From NCBI RefSeq assembly GCF_022627575.1, contig NZ_JADEYQ010000008.1, forward strand, positions 1-64,000: a DNA stretch of 64,000 nt. The letters are read 5' to 3'. Source of the DNA: Sphingobacterium rhinopitheci. Lineage in GTDB: Bacteria > Bacteroidota > Bacteroidia > Sphingobacteriales > Sphingobacteriaceae. The stretch's first letter is position 1. The number at the start of each line of letters is the position of its first letter. The translations under genes were made by a program, and so were the position numbers. Under the pieces are notes generated by a model that saw nothing but the letters and a program-made list of their open reading frames with translations, made no database searches and was not told the DNA's origin. This document shows positions 52,505-61,716 of the stretch, piece by piece.

Positions 52505-53776
52505 ATGTTGCAGTTAAATTATATCCGTGAAAATAGGGATGCGGTGATTGAAAGATTAGCCGTTAAAAATTTTAAAGATGTAGCTTTGGTTGACGAAATC
52601 ATTAGCTTGGACGAACAACGCCGTAAGATTCAAAATGAATCAGACGCCATTGCTGCTGAAGCAAATTCCTCCGCTAAGCAAATTGGTGATTTGATGCGTC
52701 AAGGCAAAAAAGATGAAGCAGAAGCTATCAAAGCGAAGTCGTCCGGATATAAAGAGCAAATAAAGCAATATACAGAACAATTGAATGAGGTGGAAACAGC
52801 ATTGAATGACAAGATTGTTCAATTGCCAAATTTGCCACACGCTTCAGTTCCGGTAGGTGTGTCGGCTGATGATAATGAAATCGTATTGACACATGGTACT
52901 GTTCCTGATTTAGGAGACAATAAATTGCCGCATTGGGAGTTATTGACAAAGTATGATATTGTTGATTTGGAGCTAGGTGTAAAAGTCACGGGAGCAGGTT
53001 TCCCTGTGTACAAAGGTAAAGGTGCGCGTTTGCAACGTGCTTTAATAAATTTCTTCTTGGATCAAGCGGCTGAGGCAGGATATTCGGAAGTACAAGTGCC
53101 TATCATGGTCAATGAAGCATCAGCTTTTGCGACAGGTCAGCTACCTGATAAAGAAGGACAAATGTATCATGTCGGTAATGATGATTTGTATTTAATTCCT
53201 ACAGCAGAAGTACCTGTTACCAATTTGTATCGTGATATAATCGTAAAAGAGGAGCAATTCCCGATTAAGCACTGTGCATATACACCTTGTTTCCGTCGTG
53301 AAGCAGGATCATATGGTGCGCATGTACGTGGATTGAATCGTTTGCACCAATTTGATAAAGTGGAGGCCGTACAAATAGTACATCCAGATAAATCTTATCA
53401 AGTGTTAGAAGAGATGAGTTTATATATTCAAGGCTTGTTGCAAAAACTAGAATTACCTTACCGTGTATTACGTTTGTGTGGTGGCGATATGGGCTTTACT
53501 TCGGCATTGACTTATGATATGGAGGTTTATTCTGCTGCACAAGAGCGTTGGTTAGAAGTTTCTTCAGCATCAAATTTCGAAACATATCAGTCTAATCGTT
53601 TGAAAGTACGTTTCAAAAATGAAGAAGGCAAAATGCAATTAGCACATACATTGAATGGTTCTGCATTAGCATTGCCACGTATTGTAGCTTCTATATTAGA
53701 GAACAATCAATCCGAAAAAGGTATTAAAATACCTGCGGTATTAGTGCCTTATACAGGATTTGAGTATATTGATTAA
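52505..53776 (+). CDS. serS: Seryl-tRNA synthetase
   Basis: A 423-residue class II synthetase. The N-terminal coiled-coil arm (about 25-105, rich in Lys, Glu and Gln) grips tRNA-Ser. The catalytic core has PIMVNEASAFATGQLPDKEG, TAEVPVTNLYRD, the motif 2 region PCFRREAGSYGAHVRGLNRLH and motif 3 LNGSALALPRIVASILEN. The open frame runs 38 codons further upstream, but MLQLNYIRENRDAV is the standard N-terminus, gives a normal length and follows a promoter box by 22 bases. It ends at a strong terminator shared with lutB. Confidence 0.97.
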   Translation: MLQLNYIRENRDAVIERLAVKNFKDVALVDEIISLDEQRRKIQNESDAIAAEANSSAKQIGDLMRQGKKDEAEAIKAKSSGYKEQIKQYTEQLNEVETALNDKIVQLPNLPHASVPVGVSADDNEIVLTHGTVPDLGDNKLPHWELLTKYDIVDLELGVKVTGAGFPVYKGKGARLQRALINFFLDQAAEAGYSEVQVPIMVNEASAFATGQLPDKEGQMYHVGNDDLYLIPTAEVPVTNLYRDIIVKEEQFPIKHCAYTPCFRREAGSYGAHVRGLNRLHQFDKVEAVQIVHPDKSYQVLEEMSLYIQGLLQKLELPYRVLRLCGGDMGFTSALTYDMEVYSAAQERWLEVSSASNFETYQSNRLKVRFKNEEGKMQLAHTLNGSALALPRIVASILENNQSEKGIKIPAVLVPYTGFEYID

Positions 53777-53802
53777 TATTATCTTTTAGATTTTTAATAA
53801 TA

Positions 53803-53840
53803 AAAAAAACGAGATGCTTTAATTTGCATCTCGTTTTTTT
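53803..53840. terminator. Bidirectional terminator between serS and lutB
   Basis: A perfect 15-bp stem (53803-53817 with 53826-53840, loop of 8) with seven A and seven T at its ends, between convergent genes. Confidence 0.93.
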
Positions 53841-53843
53841 ATG

Positions 53844-55232
53844 TTAATCTTTATTTTTTTGTTGTTCTTTCCATTGTTTGGTGAAAGATTTATCTGCAAA
53901 TTCAGGTAATTCTCTTTTATCTCCCCAAGCTTTTTTGAAAAAATTGCGCATGATAAAATTCTTAAAACGGCCACCAAAAAAATCCAACCAGCGACGCTTT
54001 TTTACAACGGTAGTATATCCTTTCCATATTTTTTCTTCCGAAGCAGGTGCTAAGCCTTCGTCGACTGCGTCTTTACGATTCAATAATAGCATCTTTTGGA
54101 TATCAATATTTACAGGGCATACTTCTGTGCATTTGCCACACAATGTAGATGCATTCGATAGGTGTTTGAATTCCTTCATACCATTCAAATGTGGTGAGAT
54201 AAGTGAACCTATCGGACCTTGATAGGTGGTCTCGTAAGTATGGCCACCAATGTTTTGATAGATTGGACATACATTGAGGCACGATCCACAGCGTATACAA
54301 TACAAACCTTGGCGTTGTTCTTTTTTAGCCAATAGATTGGTGCGCCCATTGTCTAATAGAACGACGTACATTTCTTCTGGGCCATCTGTTTCATTAGCTT
54401 TACGAGGACCTGACAATATGGAGTTATATACCGTTAGATTTTGCCCAGTACCATGTGTAGCTAATAAAGGCCAAAATAAATCCAAATCTCCAATAGAAGG
54501 AATGATCTTCTCTATCCCAACGACAGCAATATGTACCTTTGGAAAGGTCGTTGTTAGACGTGCGTTACCTTCATTTTCAGTAATAGCAATACTACCTGAT
54601 TCAGCAACTAAAAAATTAGCACCAGTGATGCCAATATCTGCAGTGTTGTATTTATCACGCAACAGCTCGCGCGCTTTCATCGTAAGCTCTTCGGCAGTAG
54701 CTTCTAGTGGGGTGTCAAATTTCTCATGAAAAAGCTTGGCAATGTCTTCTAAGCTTAAGTGCATTGCCGGGGTTACAAAATGATAGGGCTTGTGGCCCAA
54801 CAATTGTATGATATATTCACCAAGGTCGCTTTCTACCGAATCAATACCTTTTGTTTCAAGAAATTGATTTAACTCAATTTCCTCCGTAGCCATTGACTTT
54901 GATTTTATAACGGAAGATGCATTGTGTTTTTCGAAGATCTTCCAAATTTCTTGACGCGCTTCTTCTGCATCATTAGCCCAAATCACTTTTCCGCCTTGTG
55001 CGGTAAAATTTGTTTCAAACTCGACTAAGTAACGGTCGAGATTTTCCATTACTTTCCATTTGATTAGATTCGCTTTTTTCTTGGCATTTTCTAAATCGTG
55101 AAATTTACTTTTACCCTTTTCAAAGGCTGTATTATATTTGTCAATATTATTAGTAATAATATCGCGATGACGCAAATCAAAGGAAATGGTCGAGCTATCT
55201 TCTAAAAATTTATCTGCATTTGATTGCGACAT
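53844..55232 (-). CDS. lutB: Iron-sulfur lactate utilisation protein LutB-like
   Basis: A 462-residue protein of the L-lactate oxidation system (LutABC/LldEFG). A LUD domain (about 65-300, with GITGANFLVAESGSIAITEN) is followed by a ferredoxin-like part with two cysteine clusters: CIRCGSCLNVCP (312-323) and CGKCTEVCP (365-373). A DUF3390-like tail with WLDFFGG follows. LutA and LutC, usually adjacent, are not in this window, so lutB stands alone here. A 10-bp perfect inverted repeat lies 32-60 bases upstream of its ATG and is a candidate operator. Confidence 0.9.
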   Translation of the reverse strand: MSQSNADKFLEDSSTISFDLRHRDIITNNIDKYNTAFEKGKSKFHDLENAKKKANLIKWKVMENLDRYLVEFETNFTAQGGKVIWANDAEEARQEIWKIFEKHNASSVIKSKSMATEEIELNQFLETKGIDSVESDLGEYIIQLLGHKPYHFVTPAMHLSLEDIAKLFHEKFDTPLEATAEELTMKARELLRDKYNTADIGITGANFLVAESGSIAITENEGNARLTTTFPKVHIAVVGIEKIIPSIGDLDLFWPLLATHGTGQNLTVYNSILSGPRKANETDGPEEMYVVLLDNGRTNLLAKKEQRQGLYCIRCGSCLNVCPIYQNIGGHTYETTYQGPIGSLISPHLNGMKEFKHLSNASTLCGKCTEVCPVNIDIQKMLLLNRKDAVDEGLAPASEEKIWKGYTTVVKKRRWLDFFGGRFKNFIMRNFFKKAWGDKRELPEFADKSFTKQWKEQQKNKD

Positions 55233-55263
55233 GTTTTTTATCTTCTTATTTAGATGCGAAAAA

Positions 55264-55292
55264 TAAAAGTTAGTGATAATTAAACTAACTTT
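55264..55292. promoter_or_regulatory. Inverted repeat upstream of lutB
   Basis: AAAAGTTAGT-N9-ACTAACTTTT, a perfect 10-bp inverted repeat ending 32 bases before the lutB ATG. Size and position fit the operator of a dimeric regulator. It lacks the features of a terminator for any nearby gene. Confidence 0.5.
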
Positions 55293-55494
55293 TAAAGATA
55301 AATTAAATCCTATACAAATTTATACTATAAATATCTATTATTTGATTTAATCAGCGACTTTTATATCTCTATTTTTTAAATAGTATGGTATAAAGTATAA
55401 CTTCTGAAAACTGTTATGTGCCTAATAAATTGTTTTATTGGCTTGTTTTTGAATGACCTAGAATGCTGTAATTTGCTTTAATAAGATTTCAATA

Positions 55495-55531
55495 AAAAAA
55501 CGGATAAGCTTTTAAGACTTATCCGTTTTTT
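55495..55531 (-). terminator. aspS terminator
   Basis: A perfect 14-bp stem (55495-55508 with 55518-55531, loop of 9) 17 bases beyond the aspS stop codon, with a U-tract on the minus strand. The rest of the lutB-aspS gap (55293-55494) holds nothing I can name. Confidence 0.92.
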
Positions 55532-55548
55532 ATAAATTGAAATTTATG

Positions 55549-57300
55549 TTATTTCTTAGCTAATGCTAAGCTTAATTCTTGCAATTGTACATTGTCTATA
55601 GTCGCAGGAGCATCAATCATTACGTCGCGACCTGAATTGTTTTTAGGGAATGCAATAAAGTCACGGATAGTTTCTTGGCCACCCAGAATAGCAACTAAAC
55701 GATCCAATCCAAACGCTAAGCCTCCATGTGGTGGTGCACCATATTGAAAGGCATTCATTAAGAAGCCAAATTGATCCTGTGCTTGTTCTGGAGTAAATCC
55801 TAAATGTTTGAACATCAATGCTTGCATCTCTTTGTCGTGAATACGAATAGAACCACCACCGATTTCATTACCATTCAATACTAAATCATACGCATTTGCA
55901 CGTACTTTCCCAGGATCGGTATCTAATAAGTGCATGTCTTCTGGTTTTGGTGAAGTGAATGGGTGATGCATAGCATGGAATCTTTCTGATTCCTCATCCC
56001 ACTCTAATAATGGGAAGTCAATAACCCATAGTGGAGCAAATTCGTCAGGTTTACGTAAGCCCATACGGTTTCCTAATTCCATACGTAAAGCAGATAATTG
56101 ACCACGAGTTTTGTTTGCAGGACCTGATAATACTAATATTAAGTCTCCTTCTTTAGCGCCTGTTACTTCAGCCCATTTAGCTAAATCTTCTTGATCATAG
56201 AATTTATCTACTGAAGATTTGTACTGTCCATTACCTTCGCATTTTACATAAACCATGCCTGAGGCACCTACTTGAGGACGTTTTACCCAATCAATTAAAC
56301 CGTCGATTTCTTTGCGTGTATAAGAAGCAGCACCAGGTACAGCGATACCAACGACTAACTCTGCAGCATTGAATACAGGGAAATCTTTGTGTTGTGCAAC
56401 TGTATTTAACTCACCGAATTTCATACCGAAGCGAATATCGGGTTTATCATTTCCGTAAGAACGCATTGCTTCGTCAAATGTCATACGTGGAAATTTCTCG
56501 ATTTCGATATTGTGAATTTCTTTCAATAAATGACGTGTTAAGCCTTCGAAAACATTTAAGATGTCTTCTTGTTCGATGAATGCCATTTCACAGTCAATTT
56601 GTGTGAATTCAGGTTGGCGGTCAGCACGTAAATCCTCATCACGGAAACATTTTACGATTTGGAAATAACGATCCATACCACCCACCATCAACAATTGTTT
56701 GAATGTTTGTGGGGATTGAGGTAAAGCGTAAAATTGTCCCGGATTCATACGTGAAGGCACGACGAAATCACGTGCTCCTTCAGGTGTAGATTTTATTAAA
56801 TATGGTGTTTCTACCTCACAAAAGTCAAGGTTAGAAAGGTAATTTCTTACTTGTTGTGCTACTTTGTGACGAAATAATAAGCTATTTTTAACAGGGTTAC
56901 GACGGATGTCTAAGTATCTATATTTCATGCGGATATCTTCGCCACCGTCCGTGTCATCTTCAATAGTGAATGGAGGTAATTGAGCTGCATTAAGGATCGT
57001 TAATTCTTTAACTAAAACTTCAATGTCACCTGTTGGAATATTTGAATTTTTAGACTCACGTTCGATTACCGTACCTTTTACCTGTATAACAAATTCGCGA
57101 CCTAATGATTTTGCTAATTCCATAACAGAAGATTCTGTACGTGCTTCGTCAAATATAAGTTGCGTAATGCCATAGCGGTCACGTAAATCAACCCATATCA
57201 TAAAACCTTTATCACGTGATTTCTGGACCCAACCTGACAGGGTTACTTCTTTATTTACATCGGAGATGCGTAGCTCACCATTGGTGTTACTTCTGTACAT
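55549..57300 (-). CDS. aspS: Aspartyl-tRNA synthetase
   Basis: A 583-residue bacterial-type AspRS. The N-terminal OB-fold anticodon domain (about 1-110, [20 protein letters not shown]) recognises QUC. Catalytic motif 2 is [20 protein letters not shown] (about 217-236), motif 3 is [15 protein letters not shown] (about 525-539), and the GAD insertion domain lies between them (about 290-420). Full length, as in E. coli (590). Whether it is discriminating or also charges tRNA-Asn is not clear. Monocistronic, with its own terminator. Confidence 0.97.
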   Translation of the reverse strand: MYRSNTNGELRISDVNKEVTLSGWVQKSRDKGFMIWVDLRDRYGITQLIFDEARTESSVMELAKSLGREFVIQVKGTVIERESKNSNIPTGDIEVLVKELTILNAAQLPPFTIEDDTDGGEDIRMKYRYLDIRRNPVKNSLLFRHKVAQQVRNYLSNLDFCEVETPYLIKSTPEGARDFVVPSRMNPGQFYALPQSPQTFKQLLMVGGMDRYFQIVKCFRDEDLRADRQPEFTQIDCEMAFIEQEDILNVFEGLTRHLLKEIHNIEIEKFPRMTFDEAMRSYGNDKPDIRFGMKFGELNTVAQHKDFPVFNAAELVVGIAVPGAASYTRKEIDGLIDWVKRPQVGASGMVYVKCEGNGQYKSSVDKFYDQEDLAKWAEVTGAKEGDLILVLSGPANKTRGQLSALRMELGNRMGLRKPDEFAPLWVIDFPLLEWDEESERFHAMHHPFTSPKPEDMHLLDTDPGKVRANAYDLVLNGNEIGGGSIRIHDKEMQALMFKHLGFTPEQAQDQFGFLMNAFQYGAPPHGGLAFGLDRLVAILGGQETIRDFIAFPKNNSGRDVMIDAPATIDNVQLQELSLALAKK

Positions 57301-57708
57301 TGTATATTATGTGAATAATAAATAAATTTTAAACAATAATACAATCCTTTTATCATAAAAGATTGATTCTACAAAATTATCGGATTTGAGGGAGAATAAC
57401 GAATTGAAAATTGATATTCTTTTCAATCTATTGGTATTTAATAAAAAATCATAATATCTATTATTTTGATAAGATTTATTACGATTGTGAATCTTTTGTT
57501 TAACCCCTACCACTTTGTCCCACGAGGTGCTTTTTTAATGCTTTTTGGATGATTTTTTGGTAAAAATGATTAAAAAAGTGACGTTTTTGAATTAAAAATA
57601 CGTATTTTTTAATTTGTTGAATATCAACATGGTTGTTGTTTTTTAGCTCTTTTGAGCTACTTTTTATTTGGTTTTAGTGGCGATTTTGTTATGTGGAAAA
57701 CTTTTTTG
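57301..57708. other. Upstream region of the dcw cluster
   Basis: About 400 AT-rich bases between aspS and the mraZ operator. It holds a palindrome TGTTGA-ATA-TCAACA (57615-57629) and a small hairpin TAGCTC-TTTT-GAGCTA (57644-57659) followed by CTTTTTATTT, possibly a weak terminator or attenuator. The minus-strand frame at 57307-57513 has no gene-like features. Confidence 0.5.
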
Positions 57709-57741
57709 TGGGAGTTTGTGGGAGTATGTGGGGGAAAGTGG
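57709..57741 (+). promoter_or_regulatory. MraZ operator: four TGGG-type repeats at 10-base spacing
   Basis: TGGGA at 57709, TGGGA at 57719, TGGGG at 57729 and TGG at 57739, exactly 10 bases apart, ending 37 bases before the mraZ ATG. E. coli MraZ binds TGGGN direct repeats separated by five bases in its own promoter, so this is very probably the autoregulatory site of the dcw cluster. Confidence 0.8.
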
Positions 57742-57778
57742 TTACTTTTACATTAGTTTTATTAGGAGTATAGACTAA

Positions 57779-58252
57779 ATGATTTATTTAATCGGAGAAT
57801 ACGAATGCAAGTTGGACACCAAAGGTAGAATGGTGGTTCCTGCAGCGCTAAAACGTCAGTTGCCTGATGTTGAGCGTGAAGGGCTTGTCGTGAATCGTGG
57901 ATTCGATGGTAATTTGGTCATCTATACCCGAAATGAATGGAATAAAATATTGACACAGCTATCACGTTTGAATCAATTTCAAGCTAAGAATAGAGATTTT
58001 GTTCGCAAGTTTACTAGTGGCGCTACCGAATTGATGCTGGATTCAGCAGGTAGAGTGCTATTGCCAAGAGTGTTGTTGGATTATGCCCAGGTGGCAAACG
58101 AATTAGTATTGGTGTGTAATTTGAGTAAAGTAGAGTTATGGTCCAAAGCTAAGTATGAAGAGAAGATGGCTTCCATTTCGGAAGAAGATTTTTCGGACTT
58201 AGCGGAATCCGTAATGGGTGATTTTGATTTAGAAGGAGGTTTAGATGTCTGA
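57779..58252 (+). CDS. mraZ: Transcriptional regulator MraZ
   Basis: A 157-residue protein with two AbrB-like (SpoVT) repeats: YECKLDTKGRMVVPAALKR (8-26) and ELMLDSAGRVLLPRVLLDYA (about 82-101), each with the conserved D-x-x-GR-hydrophobic-P core. MraZ forms rings that bind repeated TGGG sites and repress the division/cell-wall cluster in E. coli. The expected repeats lie just upstream. Its last eight bases overlap rsmH. First gene of the dcw cluster. Confidence 0.96.
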   Translation: MIYLIGEYECKLDTKGRMVVPAALKRQLPDVEREGLVVNRGFDGNLVIYTRNEWNKILTQLSRLNQFQAKNRDFVRKFTSGATELMLDSAGRVLLPRVLLDYAQVANELVLVCNLSKVELWSKAKYEEKMASISEEDFSDLAESVMGDFDLEGGLDV

Positions 58253-59165
58253 AGATAGTGTGTATCACGTTCCTGTGATGCTTCAAGAGTGTATTGAGGC
58301 TATGGATATTAAGCCGGATGGCGTTTATGTGGATGTTACTTTTGGTGGTGGTGGTCATTCGCGTGAGATAATTAAGCATTTGGGGCCTCAGGGAAGATTG
58401 ATTGCTTTTGATCAAGATCCTGATGCGTTGAATAATGTTATTGATGATCCTCGTTTTGTATTGGTTCACCAAAATTTTCGTTTTATTAAAAATTTTCTGC
58501 GTATCGAGGGTGTTAAGCAAGTGGATGGCATTCTGGGTGATCTTGGTGTTTCTTCTCATCAATTTGATGATGCAGAGCGTGGTTTTTCGATTCGTTTTGA
58601 TGCCGATCTAGATATGCGCATGGATCAGGTTTCTGATTTGGATGCAAAGAAGGTTTTGAATACGTATAATGAAGAAGATTTGCACAGAATTTTCGGGATG
58701 TACGGTGAAGTGCAAAATGCTAAATCTCTAGCCAAAACTATTGTTACTGCTCGATTAACAAAAGAAATTCAAACGGTAGCAGAATTGAAAGAGGTTATCA
58801 AGAAGTTGGTTCCTCGTGGCAAAGAACATAAGTATCATGCGCAAGTGTTTCAGGCATTGCGTATCGAGGTGAATAAAGAATTGGATGCTTTGCAGGAGTT
58901 TTTGTTGCAAACTATTCCTGTTTTGAAAGAAGGAGGAAGATTGGTTATTATGTCATATCATTCTTTGGAAGATCGATTGGTTAAAAATTTCATGTTGAAA
59001 GGAAAATTTCGCGGCGATGTAGAGAAGGATTTCTTTGGTAATGAAATTAAGCCATTTAAAGTGTTAACAAGGAAAGCAATCACGGCAACAGCTGAAGAGT
59101 TAGCTCTCAATAATCGTTCTCGTAGTGCAAAATTACGTGTCGCTGAAAGAAATAATACAGTGTAA
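58245..59165 (+). CDS. rsmH: 16S rRNA (cytosine-N4)-methyltransferase RsmH
   Basis: A 306-residue SAM enzyme (MraW) that N4-methylates C1402 of 16S rRNA; together with RsmI (51380-52045) it makes m4Cm1402. It begins with YHVPVMLQECIEAMDIK, and the SAM loop is YVDVTFGGGGHSREI. GILGDLGVSSHQFDDAERGF and YHAQVFQALRIEVNKEL are family motifs, and MSYHSLEDRLVKNF is near residue 240. Length is normal. Overlaps mraZ by eight bases. Confidence 0.96.
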   Translation: MSEDSVYHVPVMLQECIEAMDIKPDGVYVDVTFGGGGHSREIIKHLGPQGRLIAFDQDPDALNNVIDDPRFVLVHQNFRFIKNFLRIEGVKQVDGILGDLGVSSHQFDDAERGFSIRFDADLDMRMDQVSDLDAKKVLNTYNEEDLHRIFGMYGEVQNAKSLAKTIVTARLTKEIQTVAELKEVIKKLVPRGKEHKYHAQVFQALRIEVNKELDALQEFLLQTIPVLKEGGRLVIMSYHSLEDRLVKNFMLKGKFRGDVEKDFFGNEIKPFKVLTRKAITATAEELALNNRSRSAKLRVAERNNTV

Positions 59166-59175
59166 TTGAGGTTGT

Positions 59176-59583
59176 ATGTCTAGACGAAACACCATACGTG
59201 ATAAGGAGTTAAGCGAAGATATTCAAGAAGAAATGTCAGAAGCGGTAGAAGAAAAGGTTGAGGAAACGCAAAATTTCATTAAAACTATTTTTTCGACAAA
59301 TAAAATCTCAACTTATTTAGTAACGAAGAATTTTCCATTTGTTGCTTTTTTGTTGTTTTTGACGCTGCTATATATATCAAATAGGCATTTAGCGGAGCGC
59401 ACAGTCCGTAAGATTGATCGTTTAGGAAAGGATGTTAAAGAGCTTAGCTGGGATTATAAATCTTTGTCAGCGGAGTTGATGAAATTGACTACACAGACGG
59501 AGATTGCGAAGAGAGCGGATACATTGGGATTGAAAGAGCGTTTGGAGCCGCCAATTAAGTTAGAAGTAATTAAAAAACAATAA
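59176..59583 (+). CDS. FtsL-like cell division protein
   Basis: A 135-residue bitopic membrane protein: an acidic N-terminal cytoplasmic part (about 1-50), one membrane helix (about 52-70, FPFVAFLLFLTLLYIS), then a periplasmic coiled coil (about 75-115, KIDRLGKDVKELSWDYKSLS). The gene's place between rsmH and ftsI, its size and topology match FtsL, which with FtsB and FtsQ activates septal wall synthesis. Sequence conservation is poor in this family, so context carries much of the call. The LGLKERLEPPIKLE ending fits the Bacteroidota FtsL-like group. Confidence 0.85.
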   Translation: MSRRNTIRDKELSEDIQEEMSEAVEEKVEETQNFIKTIFSTNKISTYLVTKNFPFVAFLLFLTLLYISNRHLAERTVRKIDRLGKDVKELSWDYKSLSAELMKLTTQTEIAKRADTLGLKERLEPPIKLEVIKKQ

Positions 59584-59602
59584 TAGTATTCGATATAATT
59601 AA

Positions 59603-61714
59603 ATGAATATTAGAAAGTCCATATTGATGCGGGTGTACCTAGCTTTCGGCTTGATGGTACTTGGCGCTTTTGCAGTTTTTGCAAAAATGCTTCACTTGCA
59701 ATATGTGGATGGTGGTGAATGGAGAGCAATAGCGGATAGCTTGACTATTCAAGAGCGTATAGTAGAAGCTGCGCGTGGTAATATCTATTCAAATGATGGT
59801 AGTTTGTTGGCTACCTCAGTGCCGGAATACGAGTTACGTTTTGATGCTATGTCAATTCCTGTTGAGCATAATGATGTATTTAATTCAAAGGTGGACTCTT
59901 TAGCGATAAAGATGGCTTCTTTTTTTAAAGATAAATCATCACGTCAATATTTGAATATGTTAAAGCAGGCAAGGGCAAAGAAACAGCGGTATGTGTTGCT
60001 TAAACGTGCAGTGTCACATCAAGATTTGAAAATAGTAAAATCTTTCCCTTTGATGAGTGTATTTCGTGAAGGGAAAACTCGTTTTCCGGGAAGTTTAGTT
60101 TCGGTACGTCAAAATAAAAGGATTCTTCCATTTACAAATTTGGCAGCTCGTACTATAGGTTATAAAAATGATCAATTTCGTGTAGGCCTTGAAGGAGCTT
60201 ATGGTGATTATATCGAAGGACAGAGTGGTGCGCAAATGATGCAACGTATAGCTGGTGGTGTTTGGGTGCCCTTGAGTAGAGAAGTGGAAGTAGCGCCTAT
60301 CGACGGTTCTGATATCATCGCAACCATAGATGTGAATATGCAGGATATGGCACAACGTGCATTACAAAAGCAGATGAAGATTTCAAATGCTGATGAAGGC
60401 TGTGTCGTTTTGATGGAAGTAGCTACTGGCGAAGTGAGAGCTATAGCTAATTTTACGAAAGATAAAGACGGTGAATACAGAGAGAAATATAATTACGCAA
60501 TAGCACAGGGTGCAGATCCAGGGTCGACATTTAAGCTGGCTTCTTATTTAGCGGCATTGGATGATGGCTTGATTGATACTAATACAATAGTAGATATTGG
60601 TAATGGGACATATAAAGTACCATCACATACTATTCGTGATTCGCATGCGCCAAAGAAGTCTATTATAACTGCAAAAAAAGGATTTGAGGAGTCTTCTAAT
60701 GTGGCGATCACTAAGTTGATACATAATCATTATGGATCTAATCCAAGTAAGTATACGTCAAAATTACATAGTTGGGGGTTGAATGATCCATTAGGTTTAC
60801 AGATTCCGGGTGAAGCAATACCATTGGTGAAAACACCAAAAAATAAAAGTTGGAGTAAATTATCTTTAATTCAGATGTCTTATGGTTATGAGTTAAAGTT
60901 GACACCATTACAAACTTTGGTTTTGTATAATGGAGTCGCAAATGGGGGGAAGATTCTTGCTCCTTTATTTGTGAAAGAAATTAGGCATTTAGGTAATACC
61001 GTTCAAAAGTTTGATGCTAGAGTGATTAATAAGAAAATGGCATCTGATGAAGCTATTACAAAAATGCAAGCCATGTTAAAAGGGGTTATGGTCGAAGGAA
61101 CAGGTAAAAATTTGGCAAGTCCATTATATACTTCAGCAGGAAAAACGGGTACTGCACAGATGGCAGATGGTCGTCGCGGATATGGTGCACGACGTTACCA
61201 GTCTTCTTTTGCAGGGTATTTTCCGGCAGAGAACCCAAAGTATTCTATGATAGTTGTCATTCGTAATCCAAGAAATGGATACTATGGTGGTGCTGTTGCT
61301 GGTCCAGTCTTTAAGGAGTTAGCAGATATGGTTTATGCAAATGACTTGAATTTACAAGGTGTGTTTGCCAAGAAAGAAGTTAATATGGCGGGTGCAAAAA
61401 TACCCGTTTCCTTAAGAGGCTCTAAAGAAGCTTCTGCAAAAGTATACGAGGCATTGGGGTTTAATACAGCAAACTTAATTCCTGTTGTACAAACTGTAGA
61501 TACATCGAATAAGGAAGTTCCATTTGTAGATGTTATAATTAAAGAAGGCATAGTGCCTAATGTGATTGGAATGGGATTAGCAGATGCTATGTATACAATG
61601 GAAAATGCGGGTTTTAAAGCTAGTATTATGGGTAGGGGTAAAGTTACTACTCAATCTTTAGCACCTGGCAATAAATTAAAAATGGGTACTCACGTTTCAA
61701 TTCAATTGAATTAG
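59603..61714 (+). CDS. ftsI: Septal peptidoglycan transpeptidase FtsI (PBP3) with PASTA domain
   Basis: A 703-residue class B penicillin-binding protein. One N-terminal membrane helix (about 10-29), a pedestal domain, then the transpeptidase with all three motifs: Ser308-x-x-Lys311 (GADPGSTFKLAS), SSN at 364-366 and KTGT at 514-517. A C-terminal PASTA-like domain (about 646-703, VPNVIGMGLADAMYTMENAG) is absent from E. coli FtsI but usual for Bacteroidota. It cross-links peptidoglycan at the division site with FtsW. It starts 19 bases after the ftsL-like gene and is two bases before murE. Confidence 0.95.
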   Translation: MNIRKSILMRVYLAFGLMVLGAFAVFAKMLHLQYVDGGEWRAIADSLTIQERIVEAARGNIYSNDGSLLATSVPEYELRFDAMSIPVEHNDVFNSKVDSLAIKMASFFKDKSSRQYLNMLKQARAKKQRYVLLKRAVSHQDLKIVKSFPLMSVFREGKTRFPGSLVSVRQNKRILPFTNLAARTIGYKNDQFRVGLEGAYGDYIEGQSGAQMMQRIAGGVWVPLSREVEVAPIDGSDIIATIDVNMQDMAQRALQKQMKISNADEGCVVLMEVATGEVRAIANFTKDKDGEYREKYNYAIAQGADPGSTFKLASYLAALDDGLIDTNTIVDIGNGTYKVPSHTIRDSHAPKKSIITAKKGFEESSNVAITKLIHNHYGSNPSKYTSKLHSWGLNDPLGLQIPGEAIPLVKTPKNKSWSKLSLIQMSYGYELKLTPLQTLVLYNGVANGGKILAPLFVKEIRHLGNTVQKFDARVINKKMASDEAITKMQAMLKGVMVEGTGKNLASPLYTSAGKTGTAQMADGRRGYGARRYQSSFAGYFPAENPKYSMIVVIRNPRNGYYGGAVAGPVFKELADMVYANDLNLQGVFAKKEVNMAGAKIPVSLRGSKEASAKVYEALGFNTANLIPVVQTVDTSNKEVPFVDVIIKEGIVPNVIGMGLADAMYTMENAGFKASIMGRGKVTTQSLAPGNKLKMGTHVSIQLN

Positions 61715-61716
61715 AT

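Noticed and set aside
57307-57513. A 68-residue minus-strand frame between aspS and mraZ
   Set aside because: No gene-like features, and it lies in an AT-rich upstream region of the dcw cluster.
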